The notes beneath the pieces are model-generated. The model searched no databases and was not told the origin of the DNA. It was given only the letters and a program-made list of their open reading frames with translations. This document shows positions 16,198 to 23,576 of a DNA stretch of 36,408 bases, piece after piece. A program made the translations under genes and the position numbers. The first letter of the stretch is position 1. Every line of letters begins with the position of its first letter. Source of the stretch: Ilumatobacter sp. (GTDB lineage Bacteria > Actinomycetota > Acidimicrobiia > Acidimicrobiales > Ilumatobacteraceae); assembly GCF_030065885.1 (NCBI RefSeq), contig NZ_JASJCS010000020.1, forward strand, positions 1-36,408, given 5' to 3'.

Positions 16198-17621
16198 CGG
16201 GGGAACCGCGCCCCAACTTCTTGTTCGTCATGAGCGACGACCACGCCGCTCATGCGATCTCGGCCTACGGCAGCCGGATCAACGAGACGCCGCACATCGA
16301 CCGCCTGGCGGCGGGCGGCATGCGGTTCGACGCGTGCTTCTGCACGAACTCGATCTGCACGCCGAGCCGAGCGTCGATCCTCACCGGCACGTACAACCAC
16401 GTCAACGGGGTGACGACGCTCGACACGCACATGGACAATCGCCTCCAGACGTTCCCGAAGCTGCTGCAGACCGCCGGCTACCAGACCGCGATCGTGGGGA
16501 AGTGGCATCTCGGCCACGGGCCCGACCACGACCCGACCGGCTTCGACTTCTGGCGGGTGCTCCCCGGCCAGGGGCACTACCACAACCCGGTGATGCTCGG
16601 TCCGGGGCCCGGCGGCAGCCACGAGGTGATCGAACGCGGTGGTTACGTGACCGACCTGATCACCGACGACTGCCTCGACTGGCTCGACCGGCGTGACCGC
16701 GACCGACCGTTCATGCTGCTGTGCCACCACAAGGCGCCGCACCGCACGTGGGAGCCGAGCCGCGAGCACTTCACGATGTACGACGACGTCGAGATCCCCG
16801 AGCCCGAGACGATGTGGGACGACCACGCCACGCGGGCAGAGGTCGTGCAGGCGATGCGGATGCGGCTGATGGACCTCGACCCGATCATCGACCTCAAGTC
16901 GCCGGTGCCCGACGGTCTGACCGAGGACGAGGAGGTGCGCTGGCGGTACCAGCGCTACATCAAGGACTACCTCCGCGTCGTCGCGTCGATCGACGACAAC
17001 GTCGGGCGGCTGCTCGACCACCTCGATCACGAGGGTCTCGCCGACGACACCGTGGTGGTCTACACGAGCGATCAGGGCTTCTTCCTCGGCGACCACGGGT
17101 GGTTCGACAAGCGCCTGATGTACGAGGAGTCGCTGTCGATGCCGTTCATCGTCCGCTACCCGAGGGTGGTGGCGCCCGGCTCGTCGACCGAGGCGATGGC
17201 GCTGAACGTCGACGTCGCGCCGACGTTCCTCGAGCTCGCCGGTCTCGACGTACCGTCCGACATGCAGGGCCGGTCGCTCGTGCCGCTGCTCAGCGGCGAG
17301 GAGCCCGACGACTGGCGGCGGTCGATGTACTACCGCTACTGGATGCACGGCGATCGCATCCACCGGGTGCCGGCGCACTACGGCGTCCGCACCGAGACCC
17401 ACAAGCTGATCTGCTACTACAACGACCCACTCGGCCAACCCGGGGCGCACGGCCCGGTCGCACCGACCGAGTGGGAGCTGTTCGACCTCCTCGCCGATCC
17501 GCTCGAGACCACCAACGTCATCGACGACGAGCGGTATGCAGCCGTGCTCATGGAGCTCCGCGCCGAGCTCGCGCGGCTGCAGGCCGAGCTCGGCGACGCG
17601 CCGTACGTCGCCGTCGGCTGA
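16194..17621 (+). CDS. Sulfatase (S1 family, formylglycine-dependent)
   Basis: A 475-residue type I sulfatase. The activation motif C-T-P-S-R at Cys55 would be converted to formylglycine by a formylglycine-generating enzyme not encoded here. The N-terminal metal site is MSDDHAAH (Asp15, Asp16), and other family marks are VGKWHLG and YTSDQGFFLGDHGW. The C-terminal part resembles the DUF4976-like ends of choline sulfatase or iduronate sulfatase relatives. There is no export signal, so it should act on sulfate esters in the cytoplasm; the substrate is unclear. The GTG start overlaps the pepA stop by 4 bp, an odd partnership that suggests co-expression. Confidence 0.92.
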   Translation: MTGEPRPNFLFVMSDDHAAHAISAYGSRINETPHIDRLAAGGMRFDACFCTNSICTPSRASILTGTYNHVNGVTTLDTHMDNRLQTFPKLLQTAGYQTAIVGKWHLGHGPDHDPTGFDFWRVLPGQGHYHNPVMLGPGPGGSHEVIERGGYVTDLITDDCLDWLDRRDRDRPFMLLCHHKAPHRTWEPSREHFTMYDDVEIPEPETMWDDHATRAEVVQAMRMRLMDLDPIIDLKSPVPDGLTEDEEVRWRYQRYIKDYLRVVASIDDNVGRLLDHLDHEGLADDTVVVYTSDQGFFLGDHGWFDKRLMYEESLSMPFIVRYPRVVAPGSSTEAMALNVDVAPTFLELAGLDVPSDMQGRSLVPLLSGEEPDDWRRSMYYRYWMHGDRIHRVPAHYGVRTETHKLICYYNDPLGQPGAHGPVAPTEWELFDLLADPLETTNVIDDERYAAVLMELRAELARLQAELGDAPYVAVG

Positions 17622-17634
17622 GCGGTCGGCCGAC

Positions 17635-18150
17635 TCACGAGGCGAGGGCGGCGGCCTCGCTGGCAGCGGCGGCTGCAGCAGGGGCGATGCCGGCTTCGAC
17701 GAGTCGCCGTGCGAGGTCGGCGCGGTCGAGGCTGATCGTTCGCCGGGCCCACTCGTCGTGCTCGGCCTGGACGTCGGCCGGGAGCCGCTTGAGGTGGCGT
17801 TGTGCCACCGTCGGAAACTTGCGGCGCACGGCGAAGCCGTCCGAGAGCGGTTGCGCGAGGCCGAACATGACACACCGGTGCAGTGCCCGGCCGAACGGTG
17901 AGTTCGAGCCCTTCGCGAACGACAGTCCCATCGACGTGGCCGTGTGGCCGAGGTCGAGGGTGAACCCCGCCGGCTCGGCGTCGAAGCGCTCGGCGAACCG
18001 TCGCATGATCCACGTCGCAGTCGGTCCGATGACGCTCAGCCAGTAGCGCTCGACGTAGGCGCTGCGCGGGTCGTGGCCGCGGGCGTCGACGGTCGGGTCG
18101 ACCCACGGGCGGATCGTGGCATGAGTGGGGATGAACTGGATGACGTCCAT
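17635..18150 (-). CDS. Conserved hypothetical protein
   Basis: A 171-residue soluble protein without a family I can name. The first 130 residues look well conserved (MDVIQFIPTHATIRPWVDP, YVERYWLSVIGPTATWIMRR, SFAKGSNSPFGRALHRC), and the C-terminus is Ala-rich. The stretch around residues 35-50, with many aromatic residues and an RYW motif, may be structural. The ATG at 18150 has GGAG 8 nt upstream. It converges on the sulfatase gene 13 bp away and is divergent from osmC across a 246-bp gap. No triplet repeats point in its direction, so it may not share osmC control. Confidence 0.6.
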   Translation of the reverse strand: MDVIQFIPTHATIRPWVDPTVDARGHDPRSAYVERYWLSVIGPTATWIMRRFAERFDAEPAGFTLDLGHTATSMGLSFAKGSNSPFGRALHRCVMFGLAQPLSDGFAVRRKFPTVAQRHLKRLPADVQAEHDEWARRTISLDRADLARRLVEAGIAPAAAAAASEAAALAS

Positions 18151-18284
18151 GCGTGGGGCTCCGTTCGGGTGCTGAGCGCGGGAGGGAGGCCGGACGAGCT
18201 GAGTGGGGGGACCATGCGGCCCGAAGCGGAACCGTCCCATCGAGATCTGTGCCATGAGCTGGGCCTTCACGGTTCTGCGGGAAG

Positions 18285-18340
18285 TCTCCAGAACCCCTCC
18301 AGATCGTCTCCAAGACCCACGGCGTCGGATCCCCCATGGT
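18285..18340 (+). promoter_or_regulatory. osmC promoter with three 11-bp-spaced NCTCCA repeats
   Basis: TCTCCA, CCTCCA and TCTCCA start at 18285, 18296 and 18307, exactly 11 bp apart; a weaker TCTGCG at 18274 keeps the phase. The last copy is followed by 22 nt and then CATGGT (18335-18340), a NANNNT -10 box. AAGACC at 18312-18317 occupies the -35 position with a 17-nt spacer. The same arrangement occurs twice at 28372-28497. Confidence 0.75.
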
Positions 18341-18396
18341 GGTGTCAGACCCGGACGGAGAGGCCGCTCGGGGCCGAACAAAGGACACGAACCGCC

Positions 18397-18966
18397 ATGA
18401 CCATCACCGAAACCCCTCAGCTCCCCAACGGCGTCAACGTCGAGGCGCTCCTCGGCGCCCGCGAGGCGTTCAAGAGCGACACGTCGCTGACCGAGTTCAC
18501 GTGGCGGGCCCGCAACGAGTGGGTCAACGGCACGCACAGCCGCACGACGATCGAGGACTTCTACGGTGTCGGCGGCGAGCAGTCGCACAACGCCGCCCAG
18601 GTCCACGACGCCGACCACCCGGCGCTGTTCGCCGCCGAGGACAACGGCTCGACCCCCGTCGAGTTCGTCCTCCACGCGCTCGCCGCATGCCTGACCGGCG
18701 GCGTCGCCTCCGTCGCCGCCAACCGCGGCATCACGCTGAACTCGGTCACGTCGGTGATCGAGGGCGACATGGACCTGCAGGGCATCCTCGGCATGGACCG
18801 CGACGTCCGCAACGGCTACAGCGGGGTGCGAGTCTCGTTCGAGATCGACGCCGACGCCGGCGCCGAGGAGATCGAGGCGCTCGTCGCCCAGTCGCAGAGG
18901 CGCTCGGCCGTCTACGACATCCTGACCGGCGCCACCCCCGTCGAGATCAGCGTCTCGGCGAAGTGA
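18397..18966 (+). CDS. OsmC family protein
   Basis: A 189-residue OsmC/Ohr-fold protein. Members reduce organic hydroperoxides with a pair of cysteines. Here the first, Cys98 in LHALAACLTGG, is present, but the second is missing: the usual Cys position reads RSAVYDILTG. This matches a subfamily with a single Cys, so classical peroxidase chemistry is doubtful; thiol or acyl transfer is possible. The helix and barrel layout is otherwise standard. The ATG at 18397 has AAAGGA further upstream. Expression is predicted from the triplet-repeat promoter at 18285-18340, and a strong hairpin follows the stop. Confidence 0.88.
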   Translation: MTITETPQLPNGVNVEALLGAREAFKSDTSLTEFTWRARNEWVNGTHSRTTIEDFYGVGGEQSHNAAQVHDADHPALFAAEDNGSTPVEFVLHALAACLTGGVASVAANRGITLNSVTSVIEGDMDLQGILGMDRDVRNGYSGVRVSFEIDADAGAEEIEALVAQSQRRSAVYDILTGATPVEISVSAK

Positions 18967-18969
18967 CCC

Positions 18970-19017
18970 GACGCCGCCGGTGACCGGGTCCCCTCGCCCG
19001 GTCACCGCAGCGGCGTC
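18970..19017 (+). terminator. Strong hairpin after osmC
   Basis: Left arm 18970-18988 pairs with 18997-19017: an 11-bp inner and 8-bp outer stem, a 2-nt bulge and an 8-nt loop, starting 4 nt after the osmC stop. It should terminate or attenuate read-through into the flavoprotein-globin pair. Confidence 0.75.
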
Positions 19018-19069
19018 CCACGAAGCCCCCCGAACCACCCCTCCGTCGATCACCCCAGCGAGACCCGAG

Positions 19070-20356
19070 ATGAGCATCCACCACTCCAGCCCAGCGCCAT
19101 CATTCAGCACCACCGCCGTCGTGGTCGGTGCCGGCCAGGCAGGCCTCGCGATGAGCCGCTGCCTGACCGAACTGAGCATCGACCACCTCGTGCTCGAGCG
19201 CGGCCGCATCGCCGAGCGGTGGCAGAGCGAGCGCTGGGACTCGCTCCGGCTGCTGACGCCGAACTGGATGACCCGCCTCCCCGGTCACGCCTATGAGGGC
19301 GACGACCCCAACGGCTTCATGTCGATGCCCGAGGTCGCACGGTTCTTCGCCGAGTACGCCCGGATCATCGATGCGCCGGTGCTCGACGAGACGACGGTCG
19401 TCTCCGCCCGCCCCACCGACGACGGCTACCTGCTCGACACCACCCGCGGCACGATCTCGTGCCGGTTCCTCGTCGCGGCCACCGGGGCCTGCGCCACCCC
19501 CGCCATCCCCGACGTCGCCACCGCAGCGCCGAGCCGCCTCTTCCAGATCACCCCCAAGCACTACCGGCGGCCCGACCAGATGCCCGAGGGCGGCGTGCTC
19601 GTCGTCGGCGCATCGGCGTCCGGCGTGCAACTCGCACGCGAACTGCACGAGTCGGGACGTCCCGTGACGCTCGCCGTCGGCGCCCACACGAGGATCCCGC
19701 GCCGGTACCGAGGGCTCGACATCCACGAGTGGCTCGACATGATGGGCACCCTCTCGCGGGGGTACGACACGATCCGCGATCTCGATGCCGCACGGCGCGA
19801 GCCGTCGTTGCAGCTGGTCGGTTCCGACGACGGTCGCACGCTCGATCTCGCCGAGCTGCAACGGATCGGCGTTCGGCTGACCGGACGCGTCGAGCGCTTC
19901 GGACTCGGACACGTCCGGGTCGACGGCGGCCTCTCGGCTGCCGTGGCCGCCGCCGATGCCTCCCAGACCCGCCTGCTCGACCGCATCGACCGATGGGCCG
20001 CCGACAACGGTCTCGACCGCGAGATCGACCCGATCGATCGGCCGGCGACGGTGCACATCGGCTCTGAGGCGAGCGCCGTGGATCTCGACGGCATCAACTC
20101 CGTGTTCTGGGCGACCGGCTACCGGCCCGACTACTCGTGGCTCGACCTGCCGGTCGTGCGCGCGGACGGCACGATTCCCCACGACGGCGGCATCGTGCAC
20201 GAGAGCCCGGGGCTGTACCTGCTCGGTCTGCCGCTGATGCGGACCCGCAAGTCGACGTTCATCGACGGCGTCGGCGTCGACGCCGAGGCGCTCGCTCGGC
20301 ACCTCGCCGTTCGTCTCGGAGTCGGCCGCACCGCCGGCGATACGGTGACGGTGTGA
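19070..20356 (+). CDS. Flavin-dependent monooxygenase-like oxidoreductase
   Basis: A 428-residue flavoprotein of the CzcO/FMO type. The FAD-binding motif is GAGQAGLAMS (near residue 21), and a second Rossmann motif for NAD(P)H is VVGASASGVQLARE. The stretch WDSLRLLTPNW and the late FWATGYRPDY motif are typical of this group. The sequence ends with a substrate-domain segment containing RTRKSTFIDGVG. The oxidised substrate is unknown. The ATG at 19070 is the first start beyond the osmC terminator; its ribosome site is weak. The stop overlaps the globin GTG by 4 bp. No separate promoter is clear, so expression may depend on read-through from the osmC promoter. Confidence 0.88.
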   Translation: MSIHHSSPAPSFSTTAVVVGAGQAGLAMSRCLTELSIDHLVLERGRIAERWQSERWDSLRLLTPNWMTRLPGHAYEGDDPNGFMSMPEVARFFAEYARIIDAPVLDETTVVSARPTDDGYLLDTTRGTISCRFLVAATGACATPAIPDVATAAPSRLFQITPKHYRRPDQMPEGGVLVVGASASGVQLARELHESGRPVTLAVGAHTRIPRRYRGLDIHEWLDMMGTLSRGYDTIRDLDAARREPSLQLVGSDDGRTLDLAELQRIGVRLTGRVERFGLGHVRVDGGLSAAVAAADASQTRLLDRIDRWAADNGLDREIDPIDRPATVHIGSEASAVDLDGINSVFWATGYRPDYSWLDLPVVRADGTIPHDGGIVHESPGLYLLGLPLMRTRKSTFIDGVGVDAEALARHLAVRLGVGRTAGDTVTV

Positions 20357-20787
20357 CGCCGGACGAACTCGCGATCATCCGAGGTGACGGCCAGGTCATG
20401 CACGACCTTGCCGACGCCTTCGCCACGACGTTCTACGCAACCTTGTTCGAGCTGGCGCCGGCGACGCGTTCGCTGTTTCCCGACGATCTCGTGGCCCAGC
20501 GCGGCAAGCTCGTCGACGAGTTGGGCTTCCTGATCGAGGCCGCGACCAGCATCGACGACGGGCTCGGCGACTTCGTCGAACGAGCCTCCGAGCTCGGCCG
20601 GCGCCACGTCGAGTACGGCGTGACCGGCAACGACTACGTGCCAGTCGGACAGGCGTTGATCGCCGCGCTGCGGTCGTGCATCGACGACTGGGACGACGAG
20701 CACGAAGCGGCCTGGATGAAGCTGTACCGGCTGATCGCAGACGTGATGCGGGAAGGCACCGAGGCCCGCCTCTTCTCGGCCGGCTGA
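20353..20787 (+). CDS. Single-domain globin (flavohaemoglobin-like)
   Basis: A 144-residue globin that resembles the haem domain of flavohaemoglobins, without the reductase domain. The distal B10 tyrosine is Tyr28 (TTFYATLF), and the proximal F8 histidine is His85 (RRHVEYGV), followed by the typical DYVPVGQALIAAL helix. Such proteins bind O2 or NO and often detoxify NO by dioxygenation when given electrons. The GTG start overlaps the flavoprotein stop by 4 bp, so the two are made together. This raises the possibility that the flavoprotein or another reductase serves the globin, but no evidence in the sequence proves it. Confidence 0.88.
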   Translation: MTPDELAIIRGDGQVMHDLADAFATTFYATLFELAPATRSLFPDDLVAQRGKLVDELGFLIEAATSIDDGLGDFVERASELGRRHVEYGVTGNDYVPVGQALIAALRSCIDDWDDEHEAAWMKLYRLIADVMREGTEARLFSAG

Positions 20788-20810
20788 CCGGATCGGACCG
20801 CTCGATCAGG

Positions 20811-23534
20811 TCAGGCGGTGTGAGCTGCGCGATCGCTGATGTCGGCCAACCAGTTGTTGCCGAGCCGGCGGTACTCGGACGAGATTCGTCGAAACTCCTC
20901 GGGGTCGGCTCCGTCGGCGATGGCCCGGACGTGGCGGGCCCGGACCGGCCAGATGTCGCCCTCGATCGCCGGCGCGAGCCCATCCAGCCGATCGACGACC
21001 TCGGCCGCGGCCCCGAACATCGCCGCCGAGGCGAGCAGCTGCGCCTCGGTGACGATGGCGCCGACATCGTGCGCCTCGTCCGCGTTCGGGAGGAGGAGGT
21101 CGAGGGCGGTCGCGCTGTCGCCGACCGCCGCCAGCACTTCGCCGACCGAGAGCACCAGCGACCACCGGAGCTGGCCTCGGAGATCGTCCACCGACTCGAG
21201 CGCGATCATGGCCTGGCGATGCGCGGGCTCGACGTCGCCGAGGCGGGCGTTGGCGTGGGCGAGCAGTGCGGTCATCTGCGGTTCGGCGTGGATGAGGTTC
21301 TGGCTGCGGACCGCGGCGAGTGGCGTGAGGATCAACTCGCGCGCCGCCCGGGCACGGCCTGCGGCGAGCTCGGACCGTGCAGCGGCCATCGGGAGCCAGG
21401 CCAGCATCGTGCGCTTCCCGAACGGCAGGTGGGTCCGCACCAGATCGCTGGCCGTCGTGAGATCGCCACGGTTGAGGTGGCAGGTGACCGCGATCGAGGT
21501 CGACACCTCGGCGCCGGCCTGCGCCGCGCCTGGCGGCAGCGCAGCCGAGGCCCGGTCGTGCTCGTCGAGCAGGCGCAGCGCCTCCCCGATCTCGCCGCGC
21601 AAGAGATGAGCCTGGGCGAGGCCCCGCGTCACCTCGAGGCGGGGTGGTCCGTCGAGGTCGTCCGGCACGGTGGCGGCGCGTTCGATCACGCTGTCGGCGA
21701 ACCCGAGGAACGATTGCAGGCCGATCGAGTGCGCGGTGATCAACGAGCGGACCGGCTCGTCGAACGACGCCTCGCCTTCGGCCAGCAGGCCCAGCGCCTC
21801 GTCGAACCGGGCCCGAACGTGGAACTGGATCGTGGCTCGACGCCGCAACACGGTCGCCGCCGTGGTCGGGTCGACGTCGTGGCCGGAGATCTCCTCGAGG
21901 AGGCGTTCGGCGATGTTCATCTGGCCGCGACGGAAGTGCAGCTCGGCGCGGAGCTGACGGGCGTCGCCACCCGGCTCGGTCGCGTCGAGATGGTCGAGCA
22001 ACACCTCGGCACTGGTGCCGTCGGCCCTGGCGACCGCGTGGTGTGCCGCTTCGAGCACCTGGTCGCGCGGCGGGGCGTCGCCGGTCTCGACCGACCACCT
22101 GATCAGGCGCAGCCGGTCGAGCTGCGACACCGCCTCGCCGGACAGCGCTGCGATCAGCCGGTGCTTGTGACGGCGCGCCCTGAGCGGGCCGAGGCTCTCG
22201 GCGAGCAGCAGCGAGACGTGGGCATGGGCGAGCGAGACGCGCGGACCGTCGCTCGTCTCGGTGAGCGCCAGCAGCCCGGTGCGGTCGAGCGTGTCGAGGA
22301 CGTCGGCGCCGGCCAGATCGGTCGCGACGTCGAGGTCGAGCTCGCCGGCGACCGCCAGGAGCTCGGCTCCTGCTAGCACGGCGGGTTCGAGATCGGAGAT
22401 CACGAGTCGGTCGTGCCCCGGGCGACCGGCGGCCGGTTGGATCGGCCCCACGAGCCGCCAGACGTCTGCCTGTCGGTCGAGCGAGTGCGTGGCGAGGCAC
22501 GCCTCGACGAGCTGCTGGAGTGCGCCGGGCAGGCCCCGCGAGAGTTCGGTGAGCTGGGCGAGGCTGCCGAGGTCGATCGGGCCCGCGAGCACCCGGTACA
22601 GCAGTACGTCGAGATCGGTGTCGTCGAGCGGGCTGAGCTCGAGATGCCTGACCTGGTTGCTGCGGATCAGCTCGTCGAGCACGAGCGCGTCGCCCGGCGC
22701 CGTCCGTTGGGTCATGATCGCGAACACCGAGCCCGACCCGACGAGCGAGCCGATCAGTGCGCCCGAGAGCTCGTCGATGTGATCGGCGTTGTCGACCATC
22801 ATCACGAGCCGGCTGCCGGCCGACAGGTCCTCGAGCGCGGCCCGCGCCCGCTGGAACACGCTCGCCCGCGCCAGGTCGCCGTCCTGGGCGCCGGCCTCGA
22901 TGACGTCGGCGGGCATCAGGTGGGCGAGCGACGCCAGCGGGATCTGTTCGGACTCGGCGTGCCCGCTGATCTGGATCGTCGGGTAGCCCGCGGATCCGGC
23001 GCGCTCGACCGCCTCGCGGGCCAGCCGGGTCTTGCCGACGCCGATCGGTCCCGTGAGCAGCACGCCGTTGCGGGCCGGGTCGCGGAAGCACTGGTCGAGT
23101 TCGTCGAGTTCGTCGTGACGCCCGACGAGGGGCCACCGTGAGTCGAGCTCGGGCGCGTCGCCGTCGGGGCCGTCGTGCAGTCCGACGGCCGGGGCGGCCT
23201 CGCGTTCGGGCGTGGCCGCCGCCTCCGTCAGCTCGACCTCGGCGACGAACCGGTATCCGCGGCCGTGGACCGTCTTGATGATCTCCTGGGCTCGGCCGCT
23301 GTCGCCGACGGCCTGGCGGGCGGACTTGATGCGGCTCGTGAGCGCCGACTCGCTGACGAAACGGTCGCCCCAGACGTTGTCGAGCACCTCTTCCTTGGTG
23401 ACGAGCCGATCGCGATGCTCGATGAGGTAGGCGAGGACGTCGAAGACCTGCGGCTCGACGGGCACCAGTTCGCCCGAGGCGCGGATCTCCACGCGATCGA
23501 AGTCGACCTCGTACGCCGCGAACCTGGCGATCAC
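20811..23534 (-). CDS. Large regulator: OmpR/SARP-type winged helix, ATPase, helical repeats (paralogue 2)
   Basis: A 907-residue transcription factor. Residues 1-100 are an OmpR/SARP-type winged helix with the recognition-helix region SESALTSRIKSARQAVGD and wing TVHGRGYRFVAEV. Residues 136-400 form an AAA/STAND-type ATPase with Walker A GPIGVGKTR (162-170) and Walker B MMVDNAD. The remainder is alpha-helical with TPR-like repeats. The layout recalls AfsR-type regulators, but no BTAD domain is obvious. It is about 40% similar by eye to the gene 42 bp upstream, and their DNA-reading helices are nearly the same. The GTG start at 23534 has an AACAAT -10 box 6 nt upstream, so it may have its own promoter in addition to the operon promoter. 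Confidence 0.87.
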   Translation of the reverse strand: MIARFAAYEVDFDRVEIRASGELVPVEPQVFDVLAYLIEHRDRLVTKEEVLDNVWGDRFVSESALTSRIKSARQAVGDSGRAQEIIKTVHGRGYRFVAEVELTEAAATPEREAAPAVGLHDGPDGDAPELDSRWPLVGRHDELDELDQCFRDPARNGVLLTGPIGVGKTRLAREAVERAGSAGYPTIQISGHAESEQIPLASLAHLMPADVIEAGAQDGDLARASVFQRARAALEDLSAGSRLVMMVDNADHIDELSGALIGSLVGSGSVFAIMTQRTAPGDALVLDELIRSNQVRHLELSPLDDTDLDVLLYRVLAGPIDLGSLAQLTELSRGLPGALQQLVEACLATHSLDRQADVWRLVGPIQPAAGRPGHDRLVISDLEPAVLAGAELLAVAGELDLDVATDLAGADVLDTLDRTGLLALTETSDGPRVSLAHAHVSLLLAESLGPLRARRHKHRLIAALSGEAVSQLDRLRLIRWSVETGDAPPRDQVLEAAHHAVARADGTSAEVLLDHLDATEPGGDARQLRAELHFRRGQMNIAERLLEEISGHDVDPTTAATVLRRRATIQFHVRARFDEALGLLAEGEASFDEPVRSLITAHSIGLQSFLGFADSVIERAATVPDDLDGPPRLEVTRGLAQAHLLRGEIGEALRLLDEHDRASAALPPGAAQAGAEVSTSIAVTCHLNRGDLTTASDLVRTHLPFGKRTMLAWLPMAAARSELAAGRARAARELILTPLAAVRSQNLIHAEPQMTALLAHANARLGDVEPAHRQAMIALESVDDLRGQLRWSLVLSVGEVLAAVGDSATALDLLLPNADEAHDVGAIVTEAQLLASAAMFGAAAEVVDRLDGLAPAIEGDIWPVRARHVRAIADGADPEEFRRISSEYRRLGNNWLADISDRAAHTA

Positions 23535-23540
23535 GCAGCC

Positions 23541-23546
23541 ATTGTT
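23541..23546 (-). promoter_or_regulatory. -10 box of the downstream regulator gene (leaderless)
   Basis: AACAAT on the minus strand ends 6 nt before the GTG at 23534, within the 42-bp gap between the two regulator genes. Confidence 0.45.
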
Positions 23547-23576
23547 GCCGATCGCCGACGGGCTGTCAGTGCCGGA

